Shown piece after piece: positions 9,201-14,983 of a stretch of 29,800 bases of DNA. The notes beneath the pieces are model-generated. The model ran no database searches. It had not been told where the DNA came from and was given only the letters and a program-made list of their open reading frames with translations. The position numbers and the translations under genes were made by a program. The first letter of the stretch is position 1. Every line of letters begins with the position of its first letter. Origin of the DNA: an uncultured Clostridia bacterium (GTDB taxonomy: Bacteria; Bacillota; Clostridia; Oscillospirales; Acutalibacteraceae); assembly GCA_947168785.1 (NCBI GenBank), contig CAMVNL010000001.1:1-29800 (forward strand), in the 5' to 3' direction.

Positions 9201-10044
9201 CGGAAGCGCTGTTGTGGATGCCGACCAGACGAAAACACTTGATAAGCTCGGGCACAATATGACCAGAGTGGCTGCCAAGGCGCCCACCTGCGGCGTTGCC
9301 GGCAACCCCGAATACTACGTCTGCTCCCGCTGCAGCGACGTCTACTACGCCGACGCCGCCGGCCTTGAGAAGTACACGGCGGAGGAGATCGTGATTCCCG
9401 CGCTGACCCACAACTGGAGCGTTCTCTCCGTTACCGAGCCCACCTGCACGGAAGCCGGCTTTACAACGGTCAAATGCGCCAACTGCAACGAAACGAAAAA
9501 GATTGATGAAGTGCCCGCCAACGGCCACCGTGGCGGCACGGCGACCTGTCAGGCCAAAGCCGTCTGCGAGGTCTGCGGCGAATCCTACGGCGAACTCGGC
9601 GAGCATCAGTACGTGACCATGGTCGACGAGGGCGACTGTCAGCGCAACGGCGTTTCCGTCAAGCTCTGCACGGTCTGCGGCGATGGAACGACCACCGAAC
9701 TGCCTCTTGGCACGCACAAGCCGGAATACATCGTTCTTACCGCGCCTACCTGCACTGAAACCGGCACCGCGCAGTGGATCTGCAAGGTCTGCGACGAAGT
9801 GATCGAGCAGGACACGCTGGAAGCCATCGGCCATCACGATGAAAACGGCGACGGAAAATGTGACGCCTGCGGCATGGACCTCAATTCTTCGACCGACGAT
9901 CCCGACAACGGTACAACCACCGGCATCTGCGAGAAGTGCGGCAGAAACCATGTTGGCAAGACCGGCGGCTTCTTCGGCTATGACGGCTTCGTCTGCAAGC
10001 TGATCTCCTTCTTCCGCATGATCAAGAATCTGTTCAGCAAATAA
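3244..10044 (+). CDS. Very large secreted modular protein with InlB-type repeats and Cys/His-containing C-terminal repeats
   Basis: The product is 2266 residues from GTG 3244 (AGAAAGG at 3234-3240); TTG 3253 is an alternative start. Residues 1-40 are a signal peptide: basic RLKRTKRIPNRRK, then hydrophobic ALSLFLTIVMVVTMIPM. Residues ~50-190 end in DLNKGNGGDDLYLMATADR, reminiscent of MABP/beta-prism modules. About 435-706 hold InlB B-type (Listeria-Bacteroides) repeats (FNGWA, SGWTFLGWNT), interrupted at ~499-640 by a beta-rich, possibly carbohydrate-binding segment. About 708-1330 are ~100-residue repeats with GW and YPVYK marks. About 1353-2240 are some 20 Cys/His units. The tail is FVCKLISFFRMIKNLFSK. 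There is no LPXTG or SLH domain. It is expected at the cell surface or outside; its ligand is unknown. It is transcribed alone, between its own promoter and terminator. Confidence 0.85.
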   Translation: MSRLKRTKRIPNRRKALSLFLTIVMVVTMIPMVTFMNKEENTASAYSSYSKPYSTEYYYASGTQFIYQLILYFSSSSNGDAENWLRNNGWTPWGHNFNAGDGHKSKYIHSGYKTTTDPTVAIKGILVATGHPDSVSYGGATYYRVGGGFTTQTPTGGDGSVDLNKGNGGDDLYLMATADRAAGPALTSLSMGQSGNSGTAQSNLTNNGYRVVTNQSGGAQDTNAGAGGDYNYCGQKSSCTTVDSNTLRSKYAELLAKYNQISYYNYPSTTKANIENALTTASNILSDLNDGYTTSSQTTINNAANACSTQSGYMTPKAPVISRATTVRDGVAGYWAYAYVDTNGGAPINRVQFPTWTNLNGQDDIQANWVTNSAASGTSGSWTVNGSTYNYRYYVAVSSHNNEYVGYNTHIYAYNNLGAQTSSSANFGSFTYPVKYNGNGATGGSTSNQTVNYGAQTQINNNGFTRAYTINYNGNGGTAAKTSDTETWTFNGWAGSTTTPGYLINNAGEKSGTGGANGYTDFAQWTIANPFYAGEEYTLEFDAYGTGTLINYFYGASGYLNVAKSVSSNGRTSTGGDGNITATMTGSWVHYKIVWTLGSSGNGSVNKYVLFRAQQGTSNVIHAKNIKFYQSKFVNNSRMLNLSTSGDYNMTAQWTAGKETMPNATRSGWTFLGWNTSNSATTSAYNYNTTQTFSANKMLYAIWSRSITNTYHWYKADCATDATKTSSGTAYNAATTLALTSPKTTDVVTGLSKNDKTWTLKGWAEQSAATWGGQSETAAVGFNASHNVATTSSAHTFMPVYSHDTTKFYANFNYYVDDATAYSKKTMDKTVGGDATTGAMPIAAVTADGANNSIKRTYSNDGRIYELQGWSQTEGAAEAEIAYNASTVTLTVPGGVNHVPQASDTPNMTPIELYPVYKHIGTTIYARFNYYDASGNLQQKTVSGSAAGTNTTGTVTFPDASLVNTTYTADGVTYTLVGWSAANDSEACNSFNYEVTLDVLPHPATDYYTFYPVYKCTTTARYYTYTSAGALTSSTQATALLKTDTFTPATADVAVPQTGFNKTITLDGRTFTFCGWRTDTTTNADATVATTVTAQSHAVRDAEYVYYAIYKNDALTLSYDAAHDGVTATPVPASQTGVQYISTATGNADINNVAEVTFDVNPDNVIPAKEGYTFIGWGNVDSEEETFDYAPTGATLQTRIDKSLFARFRVNDMNVTFVYYDGADLEGDYKHETKTVSYDDLQRDDSASNSRYVVTAPTVKLVGADNVINMTNIVHANDKYHYVFQKWERSDGKGIHTASVNGIDYTVTYKNVVDDITVQGIYDAFPHHYATLTSAEVQALPAKFNPDGDTTAAKDATCTKDGYQYLKCTDCGHVYKQIISKLDHKNESGVPVVTYSGYKAPTCTATGKYATAVCALCGDLVKTEDGSRARYYGIEGNAYVEADSADGVIPAMGHKYEFRETVAPTCTEKGYDLYVCANNATHTEKRNEVAETNHTEVTTPGTPATCTEPGRSDGVVCSVCNRVIAASYTIPATGHNMVKTAAKAATCTEDGNVEYYTCTNCGKLFADKNGAAELTAEAAVIAALGHNYVETPAEEATCTKAGHTAGKVCSRCGEIAPGSTASETQPALGHDLDEGTHTDSDKPCQTPGYTTYACRREGCDYTEVVNDELAPHTEKTLPDQPATCTAMGKSSYKICEVCGKTLTNYKWLPMKAHTYTVVQTAETPATCETAGTSAVMKCANCDAVVGGDEIAALGHNYSAWIVTEATCETDGARTKYCKRCGATVTETIPASGHTPKDVAEVPATCSAEGVAAGKICEICGDVLEGCEAIPMLPHAMGEPAIVREPTCAQEGLEITTCANCDYQVIEKIEKLPHTEKTVEEAVAPTCNTAGTKAKIVCEVCGELIQAPTVVAKLDHVWQTIPAVAPTCAAKGTTAYEKCVNCGINLTEPRDVPAKGHVWGEWQLVKAATCLEDGSRVRYCTVEGCEAGSAVVDADQTKTLDKLGHNMTRVAAKAPTCGVAGNPEYYVCSRCSDVYYADAAGLEKYTAEEIVIPALTHNWSVLSVTEPTCTEAGFTTVKCANCNETKKIDEVPANGHRGGTATCQAKAVCEVCGESYGELGEHQYVTMVDEGDCQRNGVSVKLCTVCGDGTTTELPLGTHKPEYIVLTAPTCTETGTAQWICKVCDEVIEQDTLEAIGHHDENGDGKCDACGMDLNSSTDDPDNGTTTGICEKCGRNHVGKTGGFFGYDGFVCKLISFFRMIKNLFSK
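7300..9960 (+). repeat. About 20 degenerate tandem repeats encoding Cys/His units
   Basis: The unit is ~35-60 residues with the pattern (P/A)TC..G......C..CG ... GH. I count 19 CxxC pairs, for example CTDC, CALC, CSVC, CTNC, CSRC, CKRC, CEIC, CVNC and CEKC, plus spread variants such as CRREGC and CTVEGC. The unit start is marked at DNA level by recurring (G/C)CCACCTGC words (about 7312, 7446, 7632, 8029, 8287, 8416, 8648, 8776, 8893, 9016, 9142, 9283, 9438). Each unit normally ends with a His in GH, PH or TH. Confidence 0.8.
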
Positions 10045-10093
10045 AGCCGATCAACCGGCGGATTGCTGAAACATTCGATACGTTCAATTTAAG

Positions 10094-10128
10094 CTGCTCC
10101 TCCGGATTCGTACCGGGGGAGCAGTTTT
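10094..10128 (+). terminator. Intrinsic terminator after the large surface-protein gene
   Basis: CTGCTCCTCCGG (10094-10105) pairs with CCGGGGGAGCAG (10113-10124), one G:T pair, with a 7-nt loop, followed by TTTT. It ends the transcript of the giant gene 50 bp after its stop codon. Confidence 0.85.
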
Positions 10129-10164
10129 GTCAGACTTGGGTTTGTCTTTTTTCGATTTTGTGTG

Positions 10165-10193
10165 TTGAGTTTTTGTTTCCGGTGTGTTACACT
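10165..10193 (+). promoter_or_regulatory. Candidate promoter of the + strand biosynthetic operon
   Basis: TTGAGT (10165-10170) and TACACT (10188-10193) are 17 bp apart, just downstream of the terminator of the previous gene and 34 bp before ATG 10227. A TATACT at 10194-10199 is an alternative -10 box, but it is worse spaced. The seven genes that follow appear to share this promoter, as no other terminator or clear promoter was seen between them. Confidence 0.5.
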
Positions 10194-10226
10194 ATACTAT
10201 GAATAATTATTTCTGATGGGATAGAA

Positions 10227-12146
10227 ATGAAAAAAAAGATTTATTTCACACAGGTAGGATTCGACTTTGGCGGTTCCGTGTATCTGCCCTATGCGGCGGG
10301 TACGATGATTTCCTATGCCTTGGCGCAGGAGGATCTTGCGGCGGAATACGAATTTCCGACGATTGTTTTTCGTCGGGAGAAGATCGCGGCGGTGATGGAT
10401 AAAATTGAAAACCCGTATATCGCGGCTTTTTCGTGCAGCGTATGGAATATGGAATTCAACAAAACCATTGCGGCGCGGATCAAGGAACAATACCCAGATT
10501 GCTTAGTGGTTTTTGGCGGTCATTCGATCCGTGAAGACTCCCCAAAGCTGCTGGAGGAAGAGCCGTATGTCGATATCCTGATGTACGGGGAAGGAGAGCA
10601 GACGTTTGTCAATCTGCTGCGTGCCCTGCCCACCGGCGACCTGAGCGGCGTTCCCAATATTGCTTTCCGGCAGGGGGGAACGATCCATCTGACGGAACGG
10701 GCGTATTATTATGATCTTGCGAAGTATCCCTCCCCCTATTGCAGCGGCGTTCTTGACGCAATTGTCGACGCGGAGCCGGAGACGGATTTCCTTGCCGTTC
10801 TGGAAACGACCCGGGGCTGCCCCTATTCCTGCGCCTACTGCGACTGGTGCGCGGGGCACAAAATGCGGTTCTTCCCCATGGAAAAAGTGTTGGATGAGAT
10901 CCGTTGGCTGGCGGAGCACCGGGTGGAATATATCTTCTGCGGCGACTCCAACTTCGGTATGTTCGACCGGGACGTGGAGATCGCCAAAGCGCTGGTGGAA
11001 ACCAAACGGCAATACGGTTATCCCAAGGTTTTCCGCCCCTGTTATGAAAAAAACAGCGCGGACCGGGTGTTTGAAATCTGCCGGATCCTCAACTCCGAGG
11101 GGATGGACAAGGGCGCGACCATGGCCTATCAGACGCTCTCCCCGGAGGCGCTGAAAAATATCGGCAGAAAGAATCTGACGCTGGAGCACTTTTCCGATCT
11201 GGTCCGCCGCTACAATGAGGCGGGCATCCCCTGTTACTCTGAACTGATTCTCGGTCTGCCGGGGGAGACGAAGGAGAGCTTCTGCCGGGGTATCTGCCGT
11301 TTGTTGGAGAGCGGCCAGCACAACTCCCTGAGCGTTTACCACTGCGAGATGCTGCCAAACTCCGACATGTCGGATCCGGACTTTGTGCAAAAACACGGCA
11401 TTGAAGTAATCAAAGTACCGTTTAATCATATTCACAGCGCGATCAATCAGAGTGAAGAGATACAGGAATATTCCTACCTCGTCCGGGCAACCAACACCAT
11501 GAACCGGGACGACTGGGTGGGCGCCAATCTGTTCTCCGTCTGTATTCAGTGTTTCCACAGCCTCGGGCTGCTGCGGTGCTTTTCCATGTATCTGACGGCG
11601 GAGGGAATCGTCAGCTATTACGATTTCTTCCGGGACCTGCTGGAATATATTATGGTTTCGGACGGAAAAATCGGCTCTCTCTGGCGTTCCTTCCGAACAA
11701 AATATGAGAACTCTTTGACCGGCGACTGGAATTATCACCGTGACATTTTCGGGAACGTAACGTGGTTCTTTGAAGAGGGCGCCTTCTTGGAGTGTGTCTG
11801 TGATTTTGACGGTTTCTTTGCAGAGCTTGTTCCGTTTTTGCGCCGGTTTCCCATCAAACAGGATCTGTACGAAGAACTGGAGAGGTATCAGCGTACAATC
11901 GTGCGAAAGCCTCACGACAAAGAAACAACCTCGCAGTTTCGTTATGATTTTTATTCCTATTTTGAGAGGATTACCGACGGAGAAAGCGCGCTGCTGGAGC
12001 GGAAAGACATTGTGGTGACGGTCTGTCCGAATAAGGAATATGACGACGTTGCCGAATATGCCCGGGAAACGGTTTGGTATGGCCGACGTAAAGGCGCAAC
12101 TGTTTACCGGGGAAAGGAATTGTCGGTGCAGGGTTCTGATCTGTAG
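10227..12146 (+). CDS. Radical SAM enzyme with cobalamin-binding-like N-terminal domain (family A, single module)
   Basis: This 639-residue protein has a Rossmann-like N-terminus (~1-150: FVNPY-type segments, CLVVFGGHS at 92-100, YGEGE at 120-124), as in B12-binding radical SAM enzymes, but no DxHxxG cobalamin motif. The cluster motif CPYSCAYCDWC places C198, C202 and C205 as [4Fe-4S] ligands, with a fourth Cys at 208. The TIM-barrel region continues through LILGLPGETKESF. The C-terminal ~200 residues form a family-specific domain ending in RYDFYSYF and ARETVWYGRRKGA. The start is ATG 10227. It heads the operon, ahead of an aminotransferase. Homologous modules lie in the 1286-aa protein on the other strand and at the window end. 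A likely role is radical alkylation (class B methyltransferase-like) or another radical rearrangement of a sugar or lipid; the substrate is unknown. Confidence 0.85.
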   Translation: MKKKIYFTQVGFDFGGSVYLPYAAGTMISYALAQEDLAAEYEFPTIVFRREKIAAVMDKIENPYIAAFSCSVWNMEFNKTIAARIKEQYPDCLVVFGGHSIREDSPKLLEEEPYVDILMYGEGEQTFVNLLRALPTGDLSGVPNIAFRQGGTIHLTERAYYYDLAKYPSPYCSGVLDAIVDAEPETDFLAVLETTRGCPYSCAYCDWCAGHKMRFFPMEKVLDEIRWLAEHRVEYIFCGDSNFGMFDRDVEIAKALVETKRQYGYPKVFRPCYEKNSADRVFEICRILNSEGMDKGATMAYQTLSPEALKNIGRKNLTLEHFSDLVRRYNEAGIPCYSELILGLPGETKESFCRGICRLLESGQHNSLSVYHCEMLPNSDMSDPDFVQKHGIEVIKVPFNHIHSAINQSEEIQEYSYLVRATNTMNRDDWVGANLFSVCIQCFHSLGLLRCFSMYLTAEGIVSYYDFFRDLLEYIMVSDGKIGSLWRSFRTKYENSLTGDWNYHRDIFGNVTWFFEEGAFLECVCDFDGFFAELVPFLRRFPIKQDLYEELERYQRTIVRKPHDKETTSQFRYDFYSYFERITDGESALLERKDIVVTVCPNKEYDDVAEYARETVWYGRRKGATVYRGKELSVQGSDL

Positions 12147-12229
12147 TATGAACAATGGCATGAGGAAAGCTCTTGTCAGGTTTTCTGTTCATGACAATTC
12201 CTGAAAAGAAAAAAGGAAAGGACATCGTT

Positions 12230-13330
12230 ATGGAACCGATCCCCATGTATGATTTTCCAAGAGAATACGCGATCAACCGGGAGAGTTATCTCGCCCTGTT
12301 CGATACCGTCTGCCGGACGGGACAGTTCTCCGACGGGCAGTTTTCCCATGCGTTTGAGCGGGATTTCGCGGCCTATACGGGCGCGCCCTTCGCCGCCTCC
12401 GTCAGCAACGGGACCGGCGCGCTGGTGCTGTCCCTCCGCGCCCTCGGGATCGGCCCCGGGGATGAGGTGATCGTCCCCTCCGCGACTTTTACAGCCACCC
12501 CCGGCGCGGTGCTGATGTGCGGCGCGAAGCCGGTGTTTGCGGATATCGAGCCGGACACCTGGCAGATCTCCGTGGCCGACGCGGAGAAACGGATCAACAA
12601 GAAAACGAAGGCCGTGATCGGCGTGCACCTCTACGGCGGCATGTTCGACGTGGAGGCGATGCGGCGCCTTTGCGACGCGTACGGCCTCCCCTTTATCGAG
12701 GATACCGCCCAGGCGGTCGGGTCGGAATGGAAGGGGCGGAAGGCCGGTACCTTCGGCAAAACCGGCTGTTTCAGCTTTTATCCCACCAAAAACCTGGGCG
12801 CCTTCGGCGAGGCGGGCTGTGTCGTCAGCGGGGATGAATCGCTGATTGCCCGGATCAACGCCCTGAAAGCGCATGACAGCCGCGACGGCTCGTTCCGTGA
12901 GCTGGGCTATAATATGCGCATGGACGGGCTGCAGGGCGCGGTGCTTTCTTTTAAATTGAAACAGCTTGACGCCTTCACGGAACGGAAAAACGCCATCGCA
13001 TCACTTTACCGGGAGAGTGTGAAGGAATCCGGGCGGCTGGTCTGTCAGTATGCGCCGCCCCACGTCAGGCATTCCTATCACCTGTTCGTGCTGAAAACGG
13101 ACGACCGGGAACGGTTTATCGCCGCTATGACGGAAAAGGGGATCGGGACCGGCGTACAGTACCGGACGCCCTGCCACCGGCAGAAGGTGTTTACGGACGC
13201 CGTGGGCGAAACGTCGCTGCCCGTGACGGAGGAACTGATGGCAAAATGCGTCTCCGTGCCCACGTATCCGTATCTCACGGATGAGGAGATCGCTTACGTC
13301 GCCGAACAGTTGAAACGGTACGCCCGGTGA
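12230..13330 (+). CDS. DegT/DnrJ/EryC1/StrS-family PLP aminotransferase
   Basis: The 366-residue product belongs to the sugar aminotransferase family that converts keto-sugar nucleotides to amino sugars using PLP and usually glutamate. Visible marks are SNGTGAL (59-65, phosphate binding), DEVIVPSATFTAT (78-90), EDTAQAVGSEWKG with D158 for the pyridine nitrogen, and SFYPTKNLGAFGEAG with the PLP lysine K187, followed by HDSRDGSFRELGYNMRMDGLQ. I chose ATG 12230 because AAAGGAAAGGA precedes it by a few bases and the protein then begins at the usual family N-terminus; a TTG 57 bp upstream is in frame but has no better ribosome site. It lies 83 bp after the radical SAM gene. Its presence points to an amino sugar in the product of the locus. 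The exact sugar cannot be inferred. Confidence 0.9.
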   Translation: MEPIPMYDFPREYAINRESYLALFDTVCRTGQFSDGQFSHAFERDFAAYTGAPFAASVSNGTGALVLSLRALGIGPGDEVIVPSATFTATPGAVLMCGAKPVFADIEPDTWQISVADAEKRINKKTKAVIGVHLYGGMFDVEAMRRLCDAYGLPFIEDTAQAVGSEWKGRKAGTFGKTGCFSFYPTKNLGAFGEAGCVVSGDESLIARINALKAHDSRDGSFRELGYNMRMDGLQGAVLSFKLKQLDAFTERKNAIASLYRESVKESGRLVCQYAPPHVRHSYHLFVLKTDDRERFIAAMTEKGIGTGVQYRTPCHRQKVFTDAVGETSLPVTEELMAKCVSVPTYPYLTDEEIAYVAEQLKRYAR

Positions 13331-13417
13331 ACCGGATCATTTTCTGCTCCGGTGATGGGATCAGTTTGGCGATGACGTCGGTGTGTATCGGATTACAGCG
13401 GCTGCGGAGATGATAAA

Positions 13418-14980
13418 ATGAAAAAAAACAATTCTCATTCGCAAAGAAAACTGCGCATGCTGGCGGTCAGGAATCTCCTGATCGTGTTTGTTTCTCTGTG
13501 CGCTTTGATGGGCGTTGCGGAATTGGTACTGAATCTGCAGCTTCTTTCCGCGGGAGATGCGGATAACGAAAACGCGGTGCTGATGAGCTATGAAAAAACG
13601 CCGGTGCCCGCCCTGCTGACCACGGAGGAAAACTACGTTTACGCGAAACAGTTTTTCAGCAATCCGGACGATTATGACAGATTTGTGGAGGAAGAAGCCC
13701 CTTCCGCATTGCGCTATCCTTATATTGATAATCTGAAAACCACCGCGGACTATGACGACGATACGATCGATATCCTGGTCCTCGGCGATTCTTTTACCTG
13801 GGGCGAGGCTTCTCTCAACCGCAACGAGCTGTTCTGGCGACAGCTGGAGCGGATGCTGCGCGCGCAGGGATATAACGTGCGGGTCTCTGCGGTCGCGGCG
13901 GAGGGCGCCACCGGCTATGAAGAACTCCATTGGCTGGTGGACGGTGCGGCGGAGGATTTCTCCGCCGACCTGGTGATCTTCGGCTATGTGTTCAACGACG
14001 CCATGCGACCAGGCAACGGCTTCGGCGCGATGCCGCAGCGGCTGGTGATCCCGTCTCTTACCTGGCTGGAAAAGACGCTGCCGCGGTTCGCCCAGAAGGT
14101 TTACGCCTATGTGGACGCCAAAACGCTTTATACCAAAAAATACGGCGACCGTTATAAGGATTCCTATATTTCCGTGCTGGACGACGATCTGACGCCCTAT
14201 TATCGGGAGCATTTTGTGGAGCCGCTGGCGGCGTATTCAAAAGAACGTGATCTGCCCGCTGTGGTGGTGACGCTGCCCAACGAAACCAACAGCCTGCTGC
14301 TGGAAGAGCTTTATCGTCCGCTGGAGGATATTTTCGAAGGTACGGGCATTGGATATTACAACAGCTGCGAAGCGTTCAAAAAACAATACGGATCCAATCA
14401 GCACAAAAAAAATATTACGGTGAACGCCATGAACGTCCATCCCGGCAGCGCCGCGCACCGGTTCTACGCGGAATATATCTGCGACTTTTTGCTGCGGGAT
14501 TACGCGGACGTTCTTGGGCAGCCGAGCGGAACCGATCTCAACAGCCGGATCGTTTCCGTCAACGACCGTATGCCGGGGGATATTGATCTGCGGACCGTTT
14601 CCGAAAGTGAAACCGGATCCGTCTGTACGTTCGTTTACCCCGACGTTGCCGTCCCGCGTTATATGTATGAAGTTGAGATTGCGCCCTATTGCCTGCGCAA
14701 TCCGATCAAAGAGGGCTATATCAAGCTTTCGTTTGAAAATCCCGTCAATCTGTCCGAGGTTCGCATTGAAGGCGAAGCCGGACAGCAGGTCAGCCTGTGG
14801 TATACGACGGTGAATGAAAAGCTTGGTTATGACGACAATACCGTAACGCCGTGGGAGGCGACGCCGGAGGCTCCCTTCGTCTGGCGGTCGGAAAAAGAGG
14901 AACAGGTCACCTCGCTGTGTATCCATGCGGAGCGGCCCGGATTGCTGACGGTCACCGTTACGGGAAAGGTGGAGGCTTGA
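13418..14980 (+). CDS. Membrane-anchored SGNH/GDSL-type hydrolase or acyltransferase
   Basis: The protein has 520 residues. One N-terminal transmembrane segment (about 15-40) follows a basic KKNNSHSQRKLR start, so the body is probably extracytoplasmic. Block I is ILVLGDSFTWGE with nucleophile candidate S125, the ND pair is at 193-194 (GYVFNDAM), and the C-terminal block is NVHPGSAAHRFYAEYI with H341. The position usually taken by Asp in DxHP is Asn339, so the triad may differ from textbook members. After ~residue 385 comes a beta-rich extra domain of unknown role. ATG 13418 has GGAGATG upstream, and the stop is 3 bp before the next start. Between an aminotransferase and a carbamoyltransferase, it probably removes or moves acyl groups on the glycan (compare AlgX/AlgJ-type and other SGNH acetyl-transfer proteins). 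Confidence 0.75.
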   Translation: MKKNNSHSQRKLRMLAVRNLLIVFVSLCALMGVAELVLNLQLLSAGDADNENAVLMSYEKTPVPALLTTEENYVYAKQFFSNPDDYDRFVEEEAPSALRYPYIDNLKTTADYDDDTIDILVLGDSFTWGEASLNRNELFWRQLERMLRAQGYNVRVSAVAAEGATGYEELHWLVDGAAEDFSADLVIFGYVFNDAMRPGNGFGAMPQRLVIPSLTWLEKTLPRFAQKVYAYVDAKTLYTKKYGDRYKDSYISVLDDDLTPYYREHFVEPLAAYSKERDLPAVVVTLPNETNSLLLEELYRPLEDIFEGTGIGYYNSCEAFKKQYGSNQHKKNITVNAMNVHPGSAAHRFYAEYICDFLLRDYADVLGQPSGTDLNSRIVSVNDRMPGDIDLRTVSESETGSVCTFVYPDVAVPRYMYEVEIAPYCLRNPIKEGYIKLSFENPVNLSEVRIEGEAGQQVSLWYTTVNEKLGYDDNTVTPWEATPEAPFVWRSEKEEQVTSLCIHAERPGLLTVTVTGKVEA

Positions 14981-14983
14981 AGG

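Noticed and set aside
6592..9951. Very long (1119-codon) open frame on the - strand inside the giant gene
   Set aside because: It runs exactly antisense to the Cys-rich repeats; its His/Val/Gly/Ala-rich sequence mirrors the repeat composition, with no start context or known domain. The + strand frame has a signal peptide, domains, promoter and terminator.
7300..9960. Repeats considered as a CRISPR array
   Set aside because: They are degenerate, in frame and coding with variable spacing; there are no identical direct repeats with unique spacers and no cas genes.
10503..12161. A 552-codon open frame on the - strand opposite the first radical SAM gene
   Set aside because: No recognisable domain; the + strand has a full radical SAM protein with conserved cluster motif.
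12173..12229. TTG start extending the aminotransferase by 19 residues
   Set aside because: The extra residues are not family-like and a better ribosome site (AAAGGAAAGGA) sits directly before ATG 12230.
13372..13413. Possible 13-codon leader frame before the SGNH gene
   Set aside because: There is no ribosome site of its own, no regulatory codon run, and no hairpin pair that would indicate attenuation.
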